Of a stretch of DNA of 64,000 bases, positions 29,374 to 41,164 are shown piece by piece (position 1 is the first letter of the stretch; each line of letters begins with the position of its first letter). Origin of the DNA: Calcarisporiella thermophila CBS 279.70 (lineage: Eukaryota > Calcarisporiellomycota); assembly GCF_041956535.1 (NCBI RefSeq), contig NW_027192192.1:1-64000 (forward strand). The letters run 5' to 3'. Both the position numbers and the translations under genes were made by a program. The notes beneath the pieces were generated by a model, which was not told the DNA's origin, made no database searches, and worked only from the letters and a program-made list of their open reading frames with translations.

Positions 29374-31754
29374 TCATATTTCAATGGCTCCCGTTTGACC
29401 TCTCAGCCGTCTCCATAACCTCCGCCATGGTGCCGCAAATCGCGTCGCTATCCACGACAACGCCCTCTTCGAAGTCTGACCAAGCCTTGCACACACCCTA
29501 CGCATCCCAGAACAACATCCAGGAGGCGCCGCCACCTGCACATTCCTTCGGAAATAGACTTTAGCTAGCTCTTCGACAAATCGCCGGTCATGCTTAGGGT
29601 CGAGCCCAAGATGAAGTAATTGTTCAGGCCGGATAATCACGCACGCCGACTCCTCGTCATAGCCGCCCTCGGCTAAGTAGTTGGCCGCCTCGGAAGTCTC
29701 GATAAGTACCTGCAGCTTGTGTAGAAGTTGCCCGGTCAAATGCCTAAAGTAGCGTACCAACTCAATCTCGAGCTCTCCATGCTCAGCTGGCTCCTCCTCA
29801 AGTTCGTGCTCAAACACACCCCCTCTTGTGCTCCCGCTTGGGCCAGCAATGCCAGAGCCGCTCACCAGACTCAGTAGTCCTCTCTGCTCCTCTTCTCCCT
29901 CCTCCACTCCCTTGTTGCTGGTAGTTTCACCGCTTGAATTTCGTCGGCTTTCGCCATCTTCTCGCCGATACCACCACCACCACCACCCGCCCACCACCAT
30001 GTTTCTTGTGGTGTCGCCAAAGCTCTCTTCGCCCTCATCCTGGGGTCCCGCCATCCCTGTGCTCTCTCCGTCCCCCCACTTACTCATCATGCTACGGAGC
30101 ATCCGGTACCGTCGAATGTCAATCCTACCTATATGGGTGGTATTCAACTCTTTCGCGGTCGGACTCAACACAAATTCCGGTTTGCGCACGCCACCCACGA
30201 CGGGTGGGGGTGGCAGCGAAACATAGAGGTCATAAAGATGGGGCTTTGTGCTGTAGATTTTGTCCGTGGTGCCTAAATATCGCATGGAAGAGAGTCAGAG
30301 CACCTGTGGCAGACGCGAAAGAGCAAATTCTCTATAACTTACAAGCAACAAGTCCGTGCGGAATCGACGCTAGCATCTCGGCATCATTGATGCTTATGGA
30401 AAAGAGCGGTTGGAGTTTCTCCTTGGGAGAAGGAAGGGAATAGCTGCTCGATGGCTGGGCTACTAAAAGACAAGAACCATATACTGGAATTCAAAATAAA
30501 AAATCAGTTTGTATGCTAAAGTCAGAATAGATGAAACTACAGATGCGTACCATAATAACATGCTTCCTCGACCGGTGGAGGCGCATAAAACAGCGTCTTT
30601 TTCCGTAGCAATGCCATCTTCCAAATGGTGAAGATGAAGGGTCCCATCGCACGCACGAACTTTCCAAAGTGGTGTGCAGGGTGATGAGGCTATTTGGCAG
30701 CATTTTTGTCAATCTAAAATATAATCATATATCCACTAAAGTTCCGCCTCTCGTTACCATAACAGAAAGTCGTTCTGAGATAGACATGAGACTTTGAGCT
30801 CCAGATGAACTTTGCGACAGGCTTCGGTGACGATGGTCAAGATGGGTGCGAACAGACGTGATCGAAACCCCACGTCGCGCCTTGGTGTTCATGGGAGGGG
30901 AAGCAGGTGTAGTGCGGCGGAATTGATGAGCCTCAAGGTAGGCTTTGAGCCGATCGGTGTTTAACTGTTCCATTTCAATCATCTCACTACCAAACCAAAC
31001 CAATATCGTCAAGCTATCACTCGGGAAATACCTTACAAAGAGGCAACGTGAGCTGCATACCTAGCTTCGTATTTGAGAAAGTCGAGATGTCTCCAGACTT
31101 GGCCACATTTGCCACTCTCTAGGGTCGGCACTACCAATAGGCCAACGGAACGCATACGCGCTCCGCGTTCCTCGGCAAAAGGGCGGTTTTCAAAAACACA
31201 CAGGCCAATATAGGGCGGGTGGGAAAAGTAACTATACCAGAGGAAATCCCTTAAAAATCTTGACAACAAGCAAAAGATGGTCATGGCCAAGGTGACACTT
31301 ACATGACATCTTTGCTGACGTTATGGATAGCGCTGGGTATTGCTTTAAATTCGACGCCCTCCAAATCAATATCTTTCAAGTTCGCAGAGTTAGCAGGAAT
31401 AGTCATATGGGCAAGATCAAAAAGGCCCTACGAACCAGCTGGATATTGCCACTCTATGGTGTTTCCTTTGGTAATGTCGAATTTGGCGACAAAAACACCC
31501 ACGACATTGGACTCGTATTGTTCCTCACAATCCTCCTGATCATCTTGTTCCACCTCCGATCTTGCGTCCCGAGCCACTACCCCATTGCCTTTGTCTTCAT
31601 GGTCATTCGAGGGTATATTCTTGGAGACAATTTCAGCATAAGTTAGTGGCATATTAGAAGCAGTGCCATTGGTGATTGCCGTGGTTGCTTCTCCTGCAGA
31701 CGACCCATCCCAGGCGACATGGTGGTTGCCGCCGGGTGTATGCTCGTCGTTCAT
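29374..31754 (-). CDS. DENND11/LCHN (DENN-related) protein
   Basis: Seven exons: 31754-31436, 31372-31303, 31231-31037, 30986-30758, 30689-30551, 30483-30343, 30272-29374, phases agreeing throughout; 663 residues from this ATG. An upstream in-frame ATG at 31847 would add 31 residues. Matches to the family are VGVFVAKFDITKGNTIEWQYP, DIDLEGVEFKAIPSAIHNV, ERGARMRSVGLLV, HHFGKFVRAMGPFIFTIWKM and IPHGLVACTTDKIYSTKP-LYDL. A long Gly/Ser/Glu-rich low-complexity segment interrupts the C-terminal part, which then ends in an Arg/Trp-rich basic tail. DENN proteins act in Rab-linked membrane traffic; the exact partner of this subfamily is not known from the sequence. Confidence 0.87.
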
Positions 31755-31923
31755 TGGGGGAAAATGTTTAAGAAAGGTTGGGAGTGAGAGGCGGTCTATA
31801 CCGAATTTTTCTTCTCCAAGTGAGAGAATCGATATCGCCGACGTCATAAACGCGAAATAAGATGCATTATCGTCGAAAAAGAAAAAGTGACTTTATCCTA
31901 TCAAATAAGTTTATGCGACAATC
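31755..31923. promoter_or_regulatory. Short shared promoter between divergent DENND11 and RNase H2C genes
   Basis: Only 169 bases separate the chosen ATGs of the two divergent genes (77 if the DENND11 product starts at 31847), so both promoters must overlap here. No TATA box is evident, in line with housekeeping genes. Confidence 0.45.
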
Positions 31924-32494
31924 ATGTCAACCATTCGTTTAACACCCTCAAGAGAGAAGCCTTCCACCGCGACTCTTCATCTTCTTCCTTGCTGCATTGA
32001 GCACACTGGGCCTTCCAAAGTGGACTCTTTCTTTATAGTCTCTCAAGACGAATCATGTAAACCCTTATTATTGTATGGTATCCCCTATCGAATTGGTTTA
32101 TTAACAGCTCGTTGCACCGATAGCTCCTCATCTTCAGTCCTGTTTCCGAGGCCGTCGGCTTGTCGGAGAATCCATAAGCATTCCAAGTGGTTACCAGGGC
32201 GTGGTATTTCAAGAGAACAAAAATGAGAATGGATACAAAAAATGGGCATCGAATGGGGTGGAGGAGGAGGAGGAGCGGATAAGAGAATGGGGGCCCAAGG
32301 CTACATTTGAGAAAATGGTTGTATGGGATCACGATAAAGTGCCGGCAAACAAGTGGAAGCGAGTGGAGGAATGGGTTAGAATGGCAAACATTGTAAGTTG
32401 TTATATCATATTAATTGTTCTACCTCGATTCGAACGTCAGGCACAGATATTAATTTGTTTTTCTTTGCGCTCTCGCTAGTTGCACGGTAAATAA
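31924..32494 (+). CDS. RNH203: Ribonuclease H2 subunit C
   Basis: The accessory subunit of RNase H2, which removes ribonucleotides from DNA. Exon 1 starts at 31924 and carries LHLLPCCIEHTGPSKVDSFF, the conserved N-terminal block. Exon 2 (32108-32394) carries FRGRRLVGESISIPSGYQG and the C-terminal VVWDHDKVPANKW...EEWVRMANI block. A GTAAGT...CTAG intron leads to a tiny last exon (32480-32494) encoding LHGK and a stop. The end of exon 1 is not resolved: the GTAAAC donor at 32057 gives the wrong phase for exon 2, whereas a GTCTCT site right after the SFFI codons keeps phase and spacing. Small, Glu-rich insert between the two conserved parts. Confidence 0.82.
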
Positions 32495-32882
32495 TAGAGA
32501 GGCGGCAGAGTTTGTCTTTCCTTGCGTGGATGGAGGGTGAGCACAAGCCCTCGATATGGCGAGGATAGGTCATGGAATATCTCCCAAAATCATATTCAGA
32601 TAATGCGCATAGATAAAATCACCCCAAAAGATAAAATATGAAAAGAAATTGCGTGAAAGTTTGGCTAGCCCTGCTCCTTATTGCTTTTGTATTGCTTCCT
32701 ATCCGTTCTCTCTCGTTTGGGTTCTGCCGAAGCTCTCCGACCCATTGAGAGCAACAAGCCCTGATTTTAAACTCTGACTCCGTAAATTGGTTCATACATT
32801 TTTTAACGCTATTGTTTTTCTACTTTTTTTCATCCCTAAATTGATCCATACTCCATGCTCATCACTTAACCCTTTCCCTTGA

Positions 32883-33375
32883 ATGACCATTCCGCACGCA
32901 ATGCAAACTCAAACTAATGGCCATTATTCAAATCACTTTCCGATCCATAACACAAAACCGAACAAGAGACGCTTGACAGAACGGCCCAAGCAGAGAGAAG
33001 GCCGAAAGCACCTGAGGCCGCCAGGGTTTTCAACTCAAATGGAATGCACTCATTGCGGTCATGTGGTCAGAACAGATATCAAGTACAAGGCGGGCGCATT
33101 TGCATGGCTGTCCGCCTTTGGGTTGTGAGTAAGCTAACACAGGCCAATATGAAATAAGTGTCTCTTTAATGCTAATCAACTTTCTTAGTCTGCTGTTTAC
33201 GGTGGTGGGTGTTTGCATCCCTTTCTGCGTGGATGCCTTCAAAGGTAGTTTCGCGTTCCTCCTCTATGGCTATCACCGTAGAATAATTTAATTTGTTTTT
33301 GGTATTATTTTGTTAGATGTAATACATGTATGCCCGAGGTGTAAGGGTGAAATCGGCCGTGTCTACAGAGTCTAA
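32883..33375 (+). CDS. LITAF-domain membrane-associated zinc protein
   Basis: Three exons (32883-33124, 33189-33244, 33317-33375) give 118 residues. The C-terminal 70 residues are a LITAF/SIMPLE domain: CTHCG knuckle, a hydrophobic membrane-inserting stretch (AFAWLSAFG-FLLFTVVGVCIPF), then HVCPRCKGEIGR. The split CxxC pair with a hydrophobic centre is diagnostic. The N-terminal 50 residues are basic and likely disordered. Family members sit on late endosome or plasma membrane faces; role here is by family. The domain is only complete after splicing both introns. Confidence 0.85.
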
Positions 33376-34223
33376 TGAAAAACAAACACACCCGGTGGAA
33401 ATATTCTCTGAAGAACACTCTGGTCTACTTACAGTTTCCAAGGACGATTGGTACACGCCCCATTGACCTATTCTCAATATACTTTTGTTTTATTACTCTT
33501 TCCTTTTCATTTCATCCAGTTGTAACAACAGAATATCCTATTTGTTTGTTTCTCTACTCTATACCCCTTTGCCTTTGTTATTGTTTTAAGAACAGTTAAT
33601 AAACACTAGGACCTATTCGGGCACCTTTTTTCCATTCCAAGGTGGTCCAGTCGGGCAAAGCGCTCTCCTGAATGCCCCGAGATGAGCACATTTGAAACAG
33701 GAAGATTTTGGGGCGGGTGAAGCACGAAGACGCACTCGAGCAGCCAAACGATGCGGCGCGAGGGATGAGGCGAGTTGCAGGGAGAGTCGGGAAGAAAGCC
33801 TTGGAAGTTTGTCTCCAGCGTGCATTACTAAATATAGATTGATGAGTTATGATCCATGTGAAATTAATATACACATTTTGATTGGCTCATGAAAACAATT
33901 CCGATTGTGTTTCGATCGTGGTATAGTATAAAAAACAAGGAAGAGAAGAGCCTGCAATAGTACGGAAATAGGTGAAGTTTTATTTGGCAAATATATATAC
34001 AAATATAATACAAAATGGATCATCATTAAAGAGAAGATGTAGTGAGTTCATGAGATACTAAGTAAAATCTAAGGAAATGCAATTAGATATATAATAAATA
34101 ATAGAGATAGGGTCTATGAGGGTGTGGGGACAAATATAGCTACTGCACTAAAAAATCGAGTTGCAGATTAAAAATTTACAAATCGAGGACCCATTCATGT
34201 TTTCCGGCTGACCTCTCTCTAAA
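33376..34223. other. Intergenic region between LITAF and TBP genes
   Basis: No gene is supported. Open frames at 33596-33892 on both strands lie in GC-rich sequence without motifs. Confidence 0.4.
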
Positions 34224-35205
34224 TTATAGCTTACGGAATTCTTGTAATACTGGGAAGATTCGTTGGAATGCGGTATATATATCCTCCCGCAGCTTCGCCC
34301 CCGTTAAAACCACCTTGCCACTCACGAATATGAGTAGCACTACCTTGGGATTCATCATTCGGTAGACAAGTCCAGGAAAAAGCTCAGGCTCGTAGGAGCA
34401 GTACTGTCCGTGAGTAAGAGCAAATTCCTCGAGGCGAATCTGAAACTGGGCATCTTCATAGAAGTACGTAAGGTAAGATAAGCATAGCTGAGGCAAATTC
34501 CTTAGGGCTTAAGGCTACTTACCAGTAGTGGCGACTATATTTTGAATCTTGAAATCCATGAACTTGGCATCAAACCCAAGCTTTTGTATAATCCTCACAA
34601 ATTTTCTTGCCGCAAGTCGCGAATCTTCCTCTGATTTGGCACCCGTGACAACCATTTTACCACTGGTAAATATGAGCGCCGTTGTTTTTGGATCTCGAAT
34701 TCGCATAATCACAGCAGCAAATCTCTAAAATCGAAACAAAATGAGAGCAGGATGTAAGCATTTAAGTGAGAAAAAAAAAATTGATCAAAAGCTGTACCTT
34801 TGGATTATATTCTGCATTGCGCGCATATAACGCAATGGCCTTGAGATCTAGAGAAGTTTGAAGATTCAGAGTAGCGACTAGATTTTGCAACGTAGGCATT
34901 GTTCTAGTGATGAGATTGGGCTGTTGGCCACCATTTCCGAATCCTCTATAAAATGCAATAAAATTCAATGTATGTTCCAAGGTTAAGTGTAGGTAATTAT
35001 TAGATTATTATGATCCTATTTAAACAAAGTGAAAAATCAGATAATCAAGTGAAGATCCATACTCAAAAGAGTGTAGAGAGCTTGTGGTCTGATGATTCAA
35101 ATGTGGAGTATTTATATTAGTCTGCTTCGCAGGAAGCACGAGATTGGCACTTGCTATTCCCGCAGGACAAGGAAGAGATGAAAGATCATTGTAGATCGAA
35201 GGCAT
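34224..35205 (-). CDS. TATA-binding protein, divergent
   Basis: Four exons (35205-35063, 34945-34798, 34724-34523, 34453-34224) give 240 residues. The C-terminal 180 residues are the two-lobed saddle: [12 protein letters not shown]...[51 protein letters not shown]..., [13 protein letters not shown] and [15 protein letters not shown], ending QEFRKL. All four DNA-kinking phenylalanines (NPKRF, ALIF, ELF, LLIF) are present. The second lobe differs from the usual fungal sequence at several normally fixed sites (for example [22 protein letters not shown] where others read IVGSCDVKFPIRLE-type), so it is either the only TBP in a diverged lineage or a TBP paralogue. The N-terminal 60 residues are species-specific. 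Confidence 0.92.
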
Positions 35206-35724
35206 ATTTGAGGAGCAGCAGATCGTTTGCGAATTGATTAAATTTTATTTAAAATGGATTGTAATTAAAAAGAGGGAGAAGATTGAAAGTTTCGAAGCTA
35301 CTTAAATACTCGTTGATAATTGTCCTAAGCCACCATAGCCAATTAAAATAAGCTATTTTCCCGTAATTGGTGAATTGTTCAAATGAAAGAGTTGACTGCA
35401 CGTTTAGATTCATTTGACCAGTGCAGGTCTACTTTTCATCCACGATGCTTAATTCCAGCCTATAACATACAAGGTGAAAAGTGAATCCACAACAAAGATA
35501 GCCGGATAAAGAATGTGTCTTATAATAACGAGAAAAGAAAAAGGAGCAATTAACATGATATAATTTACGATTCCAGTGCTAAAGATTTTGATTAAGGTCG
35601 TTCGCTTGTACACAATATCCACCCTCTCCAGTCAATCCGATCAAAAACTCAGTCCCATCTTATACAATGAAAATGATTCAGTTTGTGCTATCTTTAATGT
35701 AGCTCTTGTATATTGAGATAGTGC
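35206..35724. other. Intergenic stretch upstream of the NB-ARC/TPR locus
   Basis: No gene is seen. There is no P-loop coding sequence here, so the NB-ARC locus to the right is truncated at its 5' end. Confidence 0.5.
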
Positions 35725-37583
35725 TTGGCTTGAAACGCGCTCAAAATGGCTACTTCTCTTGGACAACTTGGACAACAGAATCGCCAAACAGCTATTTCAA
35801 ATATTGCCTCACAAAGGTGGACATATCATTTTGACTACACGTGTTCCGATCCCATCTAGGTGTGCAACGATCATTAGTGTGGTAAATATGAAGGAAGAAG
35901 AGGCGCCCTTGGCACTGCTTGGTGAAGAGATGTATTCAATTGATAGGGGGGTACTCGGTTCCATAACGCGTACCAAATAGTTGCGCAGTTTGAGTTTATG
36001 CCACTTGCAATAGAAATTGCGCGCGCCTACATCGAAAACACCGCTTCTCTTTCCAGAGCTATCTTGATCAGTTGAAAAGGAATCGAGAAAAATTGCTTTC
36101 GTATAAGGATGAAGAGTCGCTAGGAAATTATCAGCACACAATAGCAACAGTTTGGAACATTTCTTTTGATCGTGTGCGAGAATTCCCGGCAACTGTGCCG
36201 ATACTTGAAATTTGCACTTTTCTTCATCCAGATGAAATTCCAACACGTCTCTTTGAGCGTCAATTTGTTGCACTCGATCTTCACTCAAAGTCACAAACAT
36301 TTTTAGACAAACTACTAGCATTTGAAGATGTCCGAACAGCAATAGCGGTATTGAACAAATCCTCGCTTGTCACAATTACAACTAATGAGGGCGACAGCAA
36401 TAATAAGGAGATAGTATGAAATACATTAAAGATGCATCGACTCGTGCGTGAAGTGATCTATGCTAGAATTGAGGATGATAGAAAGATAAATTGGGCACGG
36501 AAACTAACTAAAGTGCTCAATCTCGAGACAGAAGATCTAAATGGTTATAATACCAAAGACAGGCCAATTATGCAAATGTACCTTTCGCACATACGATATT
36601 TCGTGGAATTGCTCGAGAATCTCAGCGAAAGAGCTATGCATTGCAAAGACCTGGTTAAATTGTTGAATAGCACAGTATTATACCTGCGCGCAAATGGAAT
36701 ATACGATAGCATACGAAAGCTAGCTGAGCTTTCGGTAATCATCAGTGGAAATATTTATGGCCCTGAGCACCCCGACACAGCCTTATCGGTTCACAGTCTG
36801 GCCAGCCTCTACTGGAGTCAGGGCAAGTACGAACAGGCGGAGCCGCTGTACCAGCGAGTTCTCGCAATCCAGGAGAAGACGTTGGGACCTGAGCACCCCA
36901 ACATGGCCTTGCCGGTTAACAGTCTGGCCAGCCTCTACTCAGAACAGGGCAAGTATGAACAAGCGGAGCTTCTCTACCAGCGAGCTCTCGTCATCCAGGA
37001 GAAGACGTTGGGACCTGAGCACCCCAGCACGGCCTTGTCGGTTCACGGTCTGGCCATCCTCTACTCAGAACAGGGCAAGTACGAACTAGCAGAGTCGCTC
37101 TGCCAGCGAGCCCTCGCCATCCGGGAGAAGACGTTGGGATCTGAGCACCCCAACACGGCATCATCGGTTAATGGTCTGGCTAGCCTCTACTCAAAACAGG
37201 GCAAGTACGGACAGGCGGAGCCGCTGTACCAGCGAGCTCTCGCCATCCGGGAAAAGACGTTGGGACCTGAGCACCCCGACACGGCCTCATCGGTTCACAA
37301 TCTGGCCAGCCTCTACTCAGAACAGGGCCAGTACGAACAAGCGGAGCCGCTGTACCAGCGAGCCCTCGCCATCCGGGAGAAGACGCTGGGACCTGAGCAC
37401 CCCGACACGGCCTTGTCGGTTAACGGTCTGGCCAACCTCTACACAAATCAAGACAAATGTAAAGAGGCTAAATCATTGTTTCAACGATCTTTGGAGATCC
37501 GGAAGAAAGCCCTTGGACCTGAGCATTCAGATACAATTGAATCTAGAAGCGCTCATACCCATTCGTTTTGTAATATATCCTAA
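35725..37583 (+). pseudogene. NB-ARC/TPR (STAND) gene, 5'-truncated and frame-broken, TPR part open
   Basis: The left part begins in mid NB-ARC (LLLDNLDNRIAKQLFQILPH = Walker B region; ILTTRVPIP = sensor), with no P-loop upstream. Frameshifts occur near 35960 and 36055, and a TGA stop at 36417. The frame 36432-37583 is then open for 383 codons: a post-NB-ARC segment followed by six 42-residue TPR units (36759-37515) of the kinesin-light-chain-like type, GPEHPDTA...LASLYSEQGKYEQAEPLYQRALAIREKTL-like. Such NB-ARC/TPR proteins are typical fungal NLR-like receptors. A shorter TPR protein could still be made from a downstream ATG (36432), but the NTPase is dead. Confidence 0.8.
36759..37514 (+). 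repeat. Six tandem 126-bp TPR-coding units
   Basis: Six consecutive 126-bp units, each encoding a 42-residue TPR, starting GGCCCTGAGCACCCC or a close variant. Units share long identical stretches (for example GTTAACGGTCTGGCC or GTTCACGGTCTGGCC and CAGCGAGCTCTCGCCATCC). The last unit is more diverged. The match at DNA level exceeds what the protein needs, which suggests recent unit duplication or gene conversion. Confidence 0.9.
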
Positions 37584-38787
37584 TTCAGACCTACATTACT
37601 CTCACTATTCTTTCTCTTCCTTTCAAGGATTTCTTAATTCATCATCCACCAGAATATTTTCTCCCCCTTGAACTCTTTTATAAACCGAATGCAATTTATT
37701 TTTAATTATAGTATTCATAAAAATAAACCATTCGGCTGTAATTGCTTTAAATTTTATATACTCTTAACTGAATACTGCACACAGCATTTTTTCTGAAACA
37801 TGCTATTAAGGCCAACTCGTCGAAAATAACCATGATTTTCTGGTCACAGTTCAATTTCAGTCATAGCAAGACCATGATATCCTTCTAATACCTCTATAAA
37901 CTGGATGTAGTGAGCCACAGCGATCGCATAGTCGCACTGAGGACATTAGAATAATGCCCTCCCTCTCCTCTCCTACCAATATTATTCACAAAGCGCAAGG
38001 GGTAAACCGCTTTGAAAGGAGCTTCATATCAGCACTATCTTCCTCTATCTCTTCGCCATATAATACTGGATCTCGCCTTTAACATTGTTATTGTCGACAG
38101 AAATTCTTATTAAAAGTATTCTCTCTTAGTATAATTTTCTAGCAATTTGTTAATAATTTTGCATTCAAATGGGGTTCAAGAGAATTTTCTATAACTGCAA
38201 TACATTACAGAAATTCATTACAAGAGATTCTTAGTATATCGGAACAGGAGGTATAAAGATGGCATAGCCCTCTATGTACAGTATGGATTACTAGATGGTT
38301 TTTCTCCCTCGTTTACTTCTCGCTACTTCATCTAGTTCTACAGGATTTTCGCGTCGTCTCCAGTTCAGTAAAGAAATCGCATGTATGCAGCCAACATCAC
38401 CCATACTACCTCAGTAATATCAAGCAAACTTGAGAGTTGCTCTTTAGCAACCCTATCATATTATTCAGACACGTGTAAATTGGATTTTTACTCGCGTTCT
38501 GACTTCATTTTCCTCTGGATTTTTGGGAGCAAGCCAAGTCCGTGAGCCTTTGTTTTAAATTACTGTAGAATGCGAATCCGAGACTTTGAATAGTTAAAAC
38601 TACAATCTATGAAGTAGCCATTTTGTTCCTTAGAAGTCCCCTTTCTTCGCAATATCCGAGTCTCTAGGCTATTCTTGTGAAATGGGAGTGCGATCCGGTG
38701 TAGCTGGGGTCTTCCCAACTTTAACGCATTTGCGGTCGAGCAACCGCATTTAACGGATCAGCGTTGGCGGCATTGCCGACCAATAAT
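37584..38787. other. Intergenic region
   Basis: No gene is supported; it is AT-rich to about 38.6 kb and has no transposon remains that I recognise. Confidence 0.4.
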
Positions 38788-39048
38788 ATGACTTGGCGTG
38801 TATATTGTCGGGAACCGTGTGAGAAGATTCAAATCAAATCTAAAATTCCTGTTTCGAACTCCGGGGGAAACCGTTTACGGCTCAATTTCGATCTATTAAA
38901 ACTTAGCAGTATCGAATTGTATTCTCTTTTCTCAAAGTCCAATTCAAGTGATTTTATTTGCATCCTTTGTGAATTCGACCTCCTAAACCCCTCCATTCTA
39001 TTCGTCTCCCCGCAATCGCGAAATTTCTCATCCAGAAATCGGCTCTCC

Positions 39049-39210
39049 ATGCTTCCCATCGAACTGGTGCTTCCAAAGCAGTGCATCCAGCCTGATCAGA
39101 GTACGCACCTAGCGGAAGTCAGCGAGGAGATTATCTGCCCTGTTTGCGGAAAGCGCTTCAACAAGCATGTAGAGTTAGCAGCACACATGCGCACTCACCC
39201 CGGCCACTAA
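39049..39210 (+). CDS. Small C2H2 zinc-finger protein (start uncertain)
   Basis: The frame open from 38788 encodes one C-terminal C2H2 finger, ICPVCGKRFNKHVELAAHMRTH (Cys-2-Cys-12-His-3-His), three residues before the stop. The ATG at 39049 gives 53 residues and starts MLPIELVLPKQ; the ATG at 38788 gives 140 residues, but the added part has low gene-like quality. An upstream intron and exon could instead be missing. A single finger at the very end suggests nucleic acid or protein binding; role is unknown. Confidence 0.5.
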   Translation: MLPIELVLPKQCIQPDQSTHLAEVSEEIICPVCGKRFNKHVELAAHMRTHPGH

Positions 39211-39650
39211 TCTCTCCCGTTTCTGTCCGGTAATGGGGATGATTAGCGCGTGGCCACCCTGGAATGTAAAAATTGTAAATTAGGCTTAGTCTAATATTTC
39301 ACGTTGTGTTTCTACTCTTCTTTTTTTTTTTTCTTTTCTTCCTCTACTCCACCGTATGCTTTGGTACCACAGGCTTCCCCTCACCCTTATTGCTTACTCT
39401 TCTTAATGACCTCTGGCTACAATACTGTTGTAAAAAATATTATTCTTTAAACTAATCTAATTTTGAGGGAAAAATTGACTTTATTTTTAACATTCAAACC
39501 ATAATCTTGAAAAATTAGAGATAGCACGATAAACTGATAAAGAAGTAGCCCTTTCCAAGAAGTAAATCCCAATATCCCCAGCATAGTCAAAAAAAACATA
39601 GGCAACCAATAAACCGATATCAGATCCAAATTGAGTTAGTCACTCTTCAT

Positions 39651-40902
39651 TCAAAATGCAGGTCCAAAACCGCGAGGCACCTCCCCTTGAGCGTCGCCCT
39701 CTGGTGTCTGTTAAATGCATCAGAGTTGAGATTTATTCCACTCGAGTAGTCAATGCAACTCTACTTACAACATAGGCTGCACAAAGCCCTCCGTCCACCT
39801 TGAAGTCCACTCCGGTGATATAGGAGGATTCGTTGGACGCCAAAAAGAGCGCCGCCCGAGCCTGCTCGATCGCTTCTCCAAACCGTCCCATAGGAACGTG
39901 GACAAGGCGTCTGTTCTTCTTCTCTGGAGTATCGAGGAAGTTCATGAGGAGTGGAGTGCGCAACGGGCCAGGGCAGAGGGCATTGAGACGAATGTTTTCA
40001 CGAGCGTGCACGATGGCGAGCTCACGGCTTTGAGAAAAAAAATTAGGACGTTAAAAAGTAGGCTACGGAACACCTTAAATGCAGCACACTCACGTCATGG
40101 CAAGCACAGCACCCTTCGAAGCAGTGTCTTTGAAAGTACCGTTATCGAGTTAGCGAGTGAGCTAGAAAAAGAAGGGGGCAGAGACTTACATGCAAGCTGA
40201 GGGGTGGCCGCGCCCATTATTGCGACAAAGCTAGCCGTATTGATAATGCTTCCACCTTTCTCACCCTCGGGATTGGCGCGCATGGCCTGAATTGCATGTT
40301 TGCATCCATACCATACACCCTTCACGTTGATATTCATGGTCAAATCCCTATATAAAAGAAGGAATCAATTCATTGCGTTATTATCAGTGACAGCAACACG
40401 ATATAGGATGTACCAGATTCTCTCAGAGGTGGTGATAGCATTATCATCTTCAGGATGCATAATTCCAGCATTATTGAACATGACATTCAGTTTTCCTAGA
40501 TTCATGAAGCAACCAGTATAAATTAGTCGAGATGTGAAGAACTGGTAGAGGAATGGATCATTACCGAACTCCTTCACGGCAAATTCAACCAAAGCCTTAA
40601 CCTCCTCCTCTTTGCTCACATCTGCCTTGAAGACACGAGTGCGTTGCTTGGCCACATCAGAGCCAATAGCATTAGCAATGAGAGAAACGGTGTTCTGGGC
40701 AGCTTCCACATTGATGTCTGCAAGCACTACACTGGCTCCTTCCTGTGCAAAGAGGCACGAGGACTCGAGACCAATGCCACTGGGTGTGAGAAAACAAGGT
40801 AGGATGATGAGCGAAGTAGGAACTCACCAAACACAAAGGCCAAATAGTTTACCTTCCGGCACCAGTGATAACGGCAACTTTTCCTTCAAGACGGCCAGGC
40901 AT
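39651..40902 (-). CDS. Short-chain dehydrogenase/reductase
   Basis: Seven exons (40902-40853, 40779-40565, 40495-40414, 40347-40190, 40127-40094, 40027-39769, 39707-39651) with matching phases; 284 residues. Classical SDR: TGAGSGIG cofactor motif at residues 13-20, NNAG in exon 3, Ser of the INTASFVA stretch, and the catalytic YTASK (Tyr and Lys) across the exon 4-5 junction. A later LNALCPGPLRTPLL block and a GVDFKVDGGLCAAYV end are typical of the 3-oxoacyl-reductase-like fungal SDRs. Substrate cannot be read from the sequence. The product does not end in a clear peroxisomal signal. Confidence 0.88.
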
Positions 40903-41164
40903 GATTTCCGAGTGTCGCGATATATTAACAAGACAATGAAATGAATAAAAGGGGAGGAAAATGAACAAAATTATATTGAAAAAAAGCTTTGAACTTTTTA
41001 AAGGATGACACGTCGCCACCGAGGACACCCTGATTGCCCCCTCCCATTGGGTCATCTCAAATTTTGCTTTGACCGTGCCTTCAGATGATCTTGTACAAAA
41101 AGATAAAAGTGCGAAGAAGAGCAGAGGAAAACAGCCGAGCGTAGAGTACAAGACGTCGCCTGGC

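Noticed and set aside
29828-30226. Plus-strand frame with His-rich run opposite the DENND11 gene
   Set aside because: The His run is the complement of Trp/Val/Gly codons in the low-complexity insert of DENND11; a shadow.
36759-37514. CRISPR-like or satellite array
   Set aside because: The 126-bp period keeps frame and codes standard TPR units, with no spacers.
36745-37671. Alternative frames with repeated Thr/Ser/Arg-rich units over the TPR array
   Set aside because: They are frame-shifted readings of the 126-bp TPR units, not a separate repeat protein.
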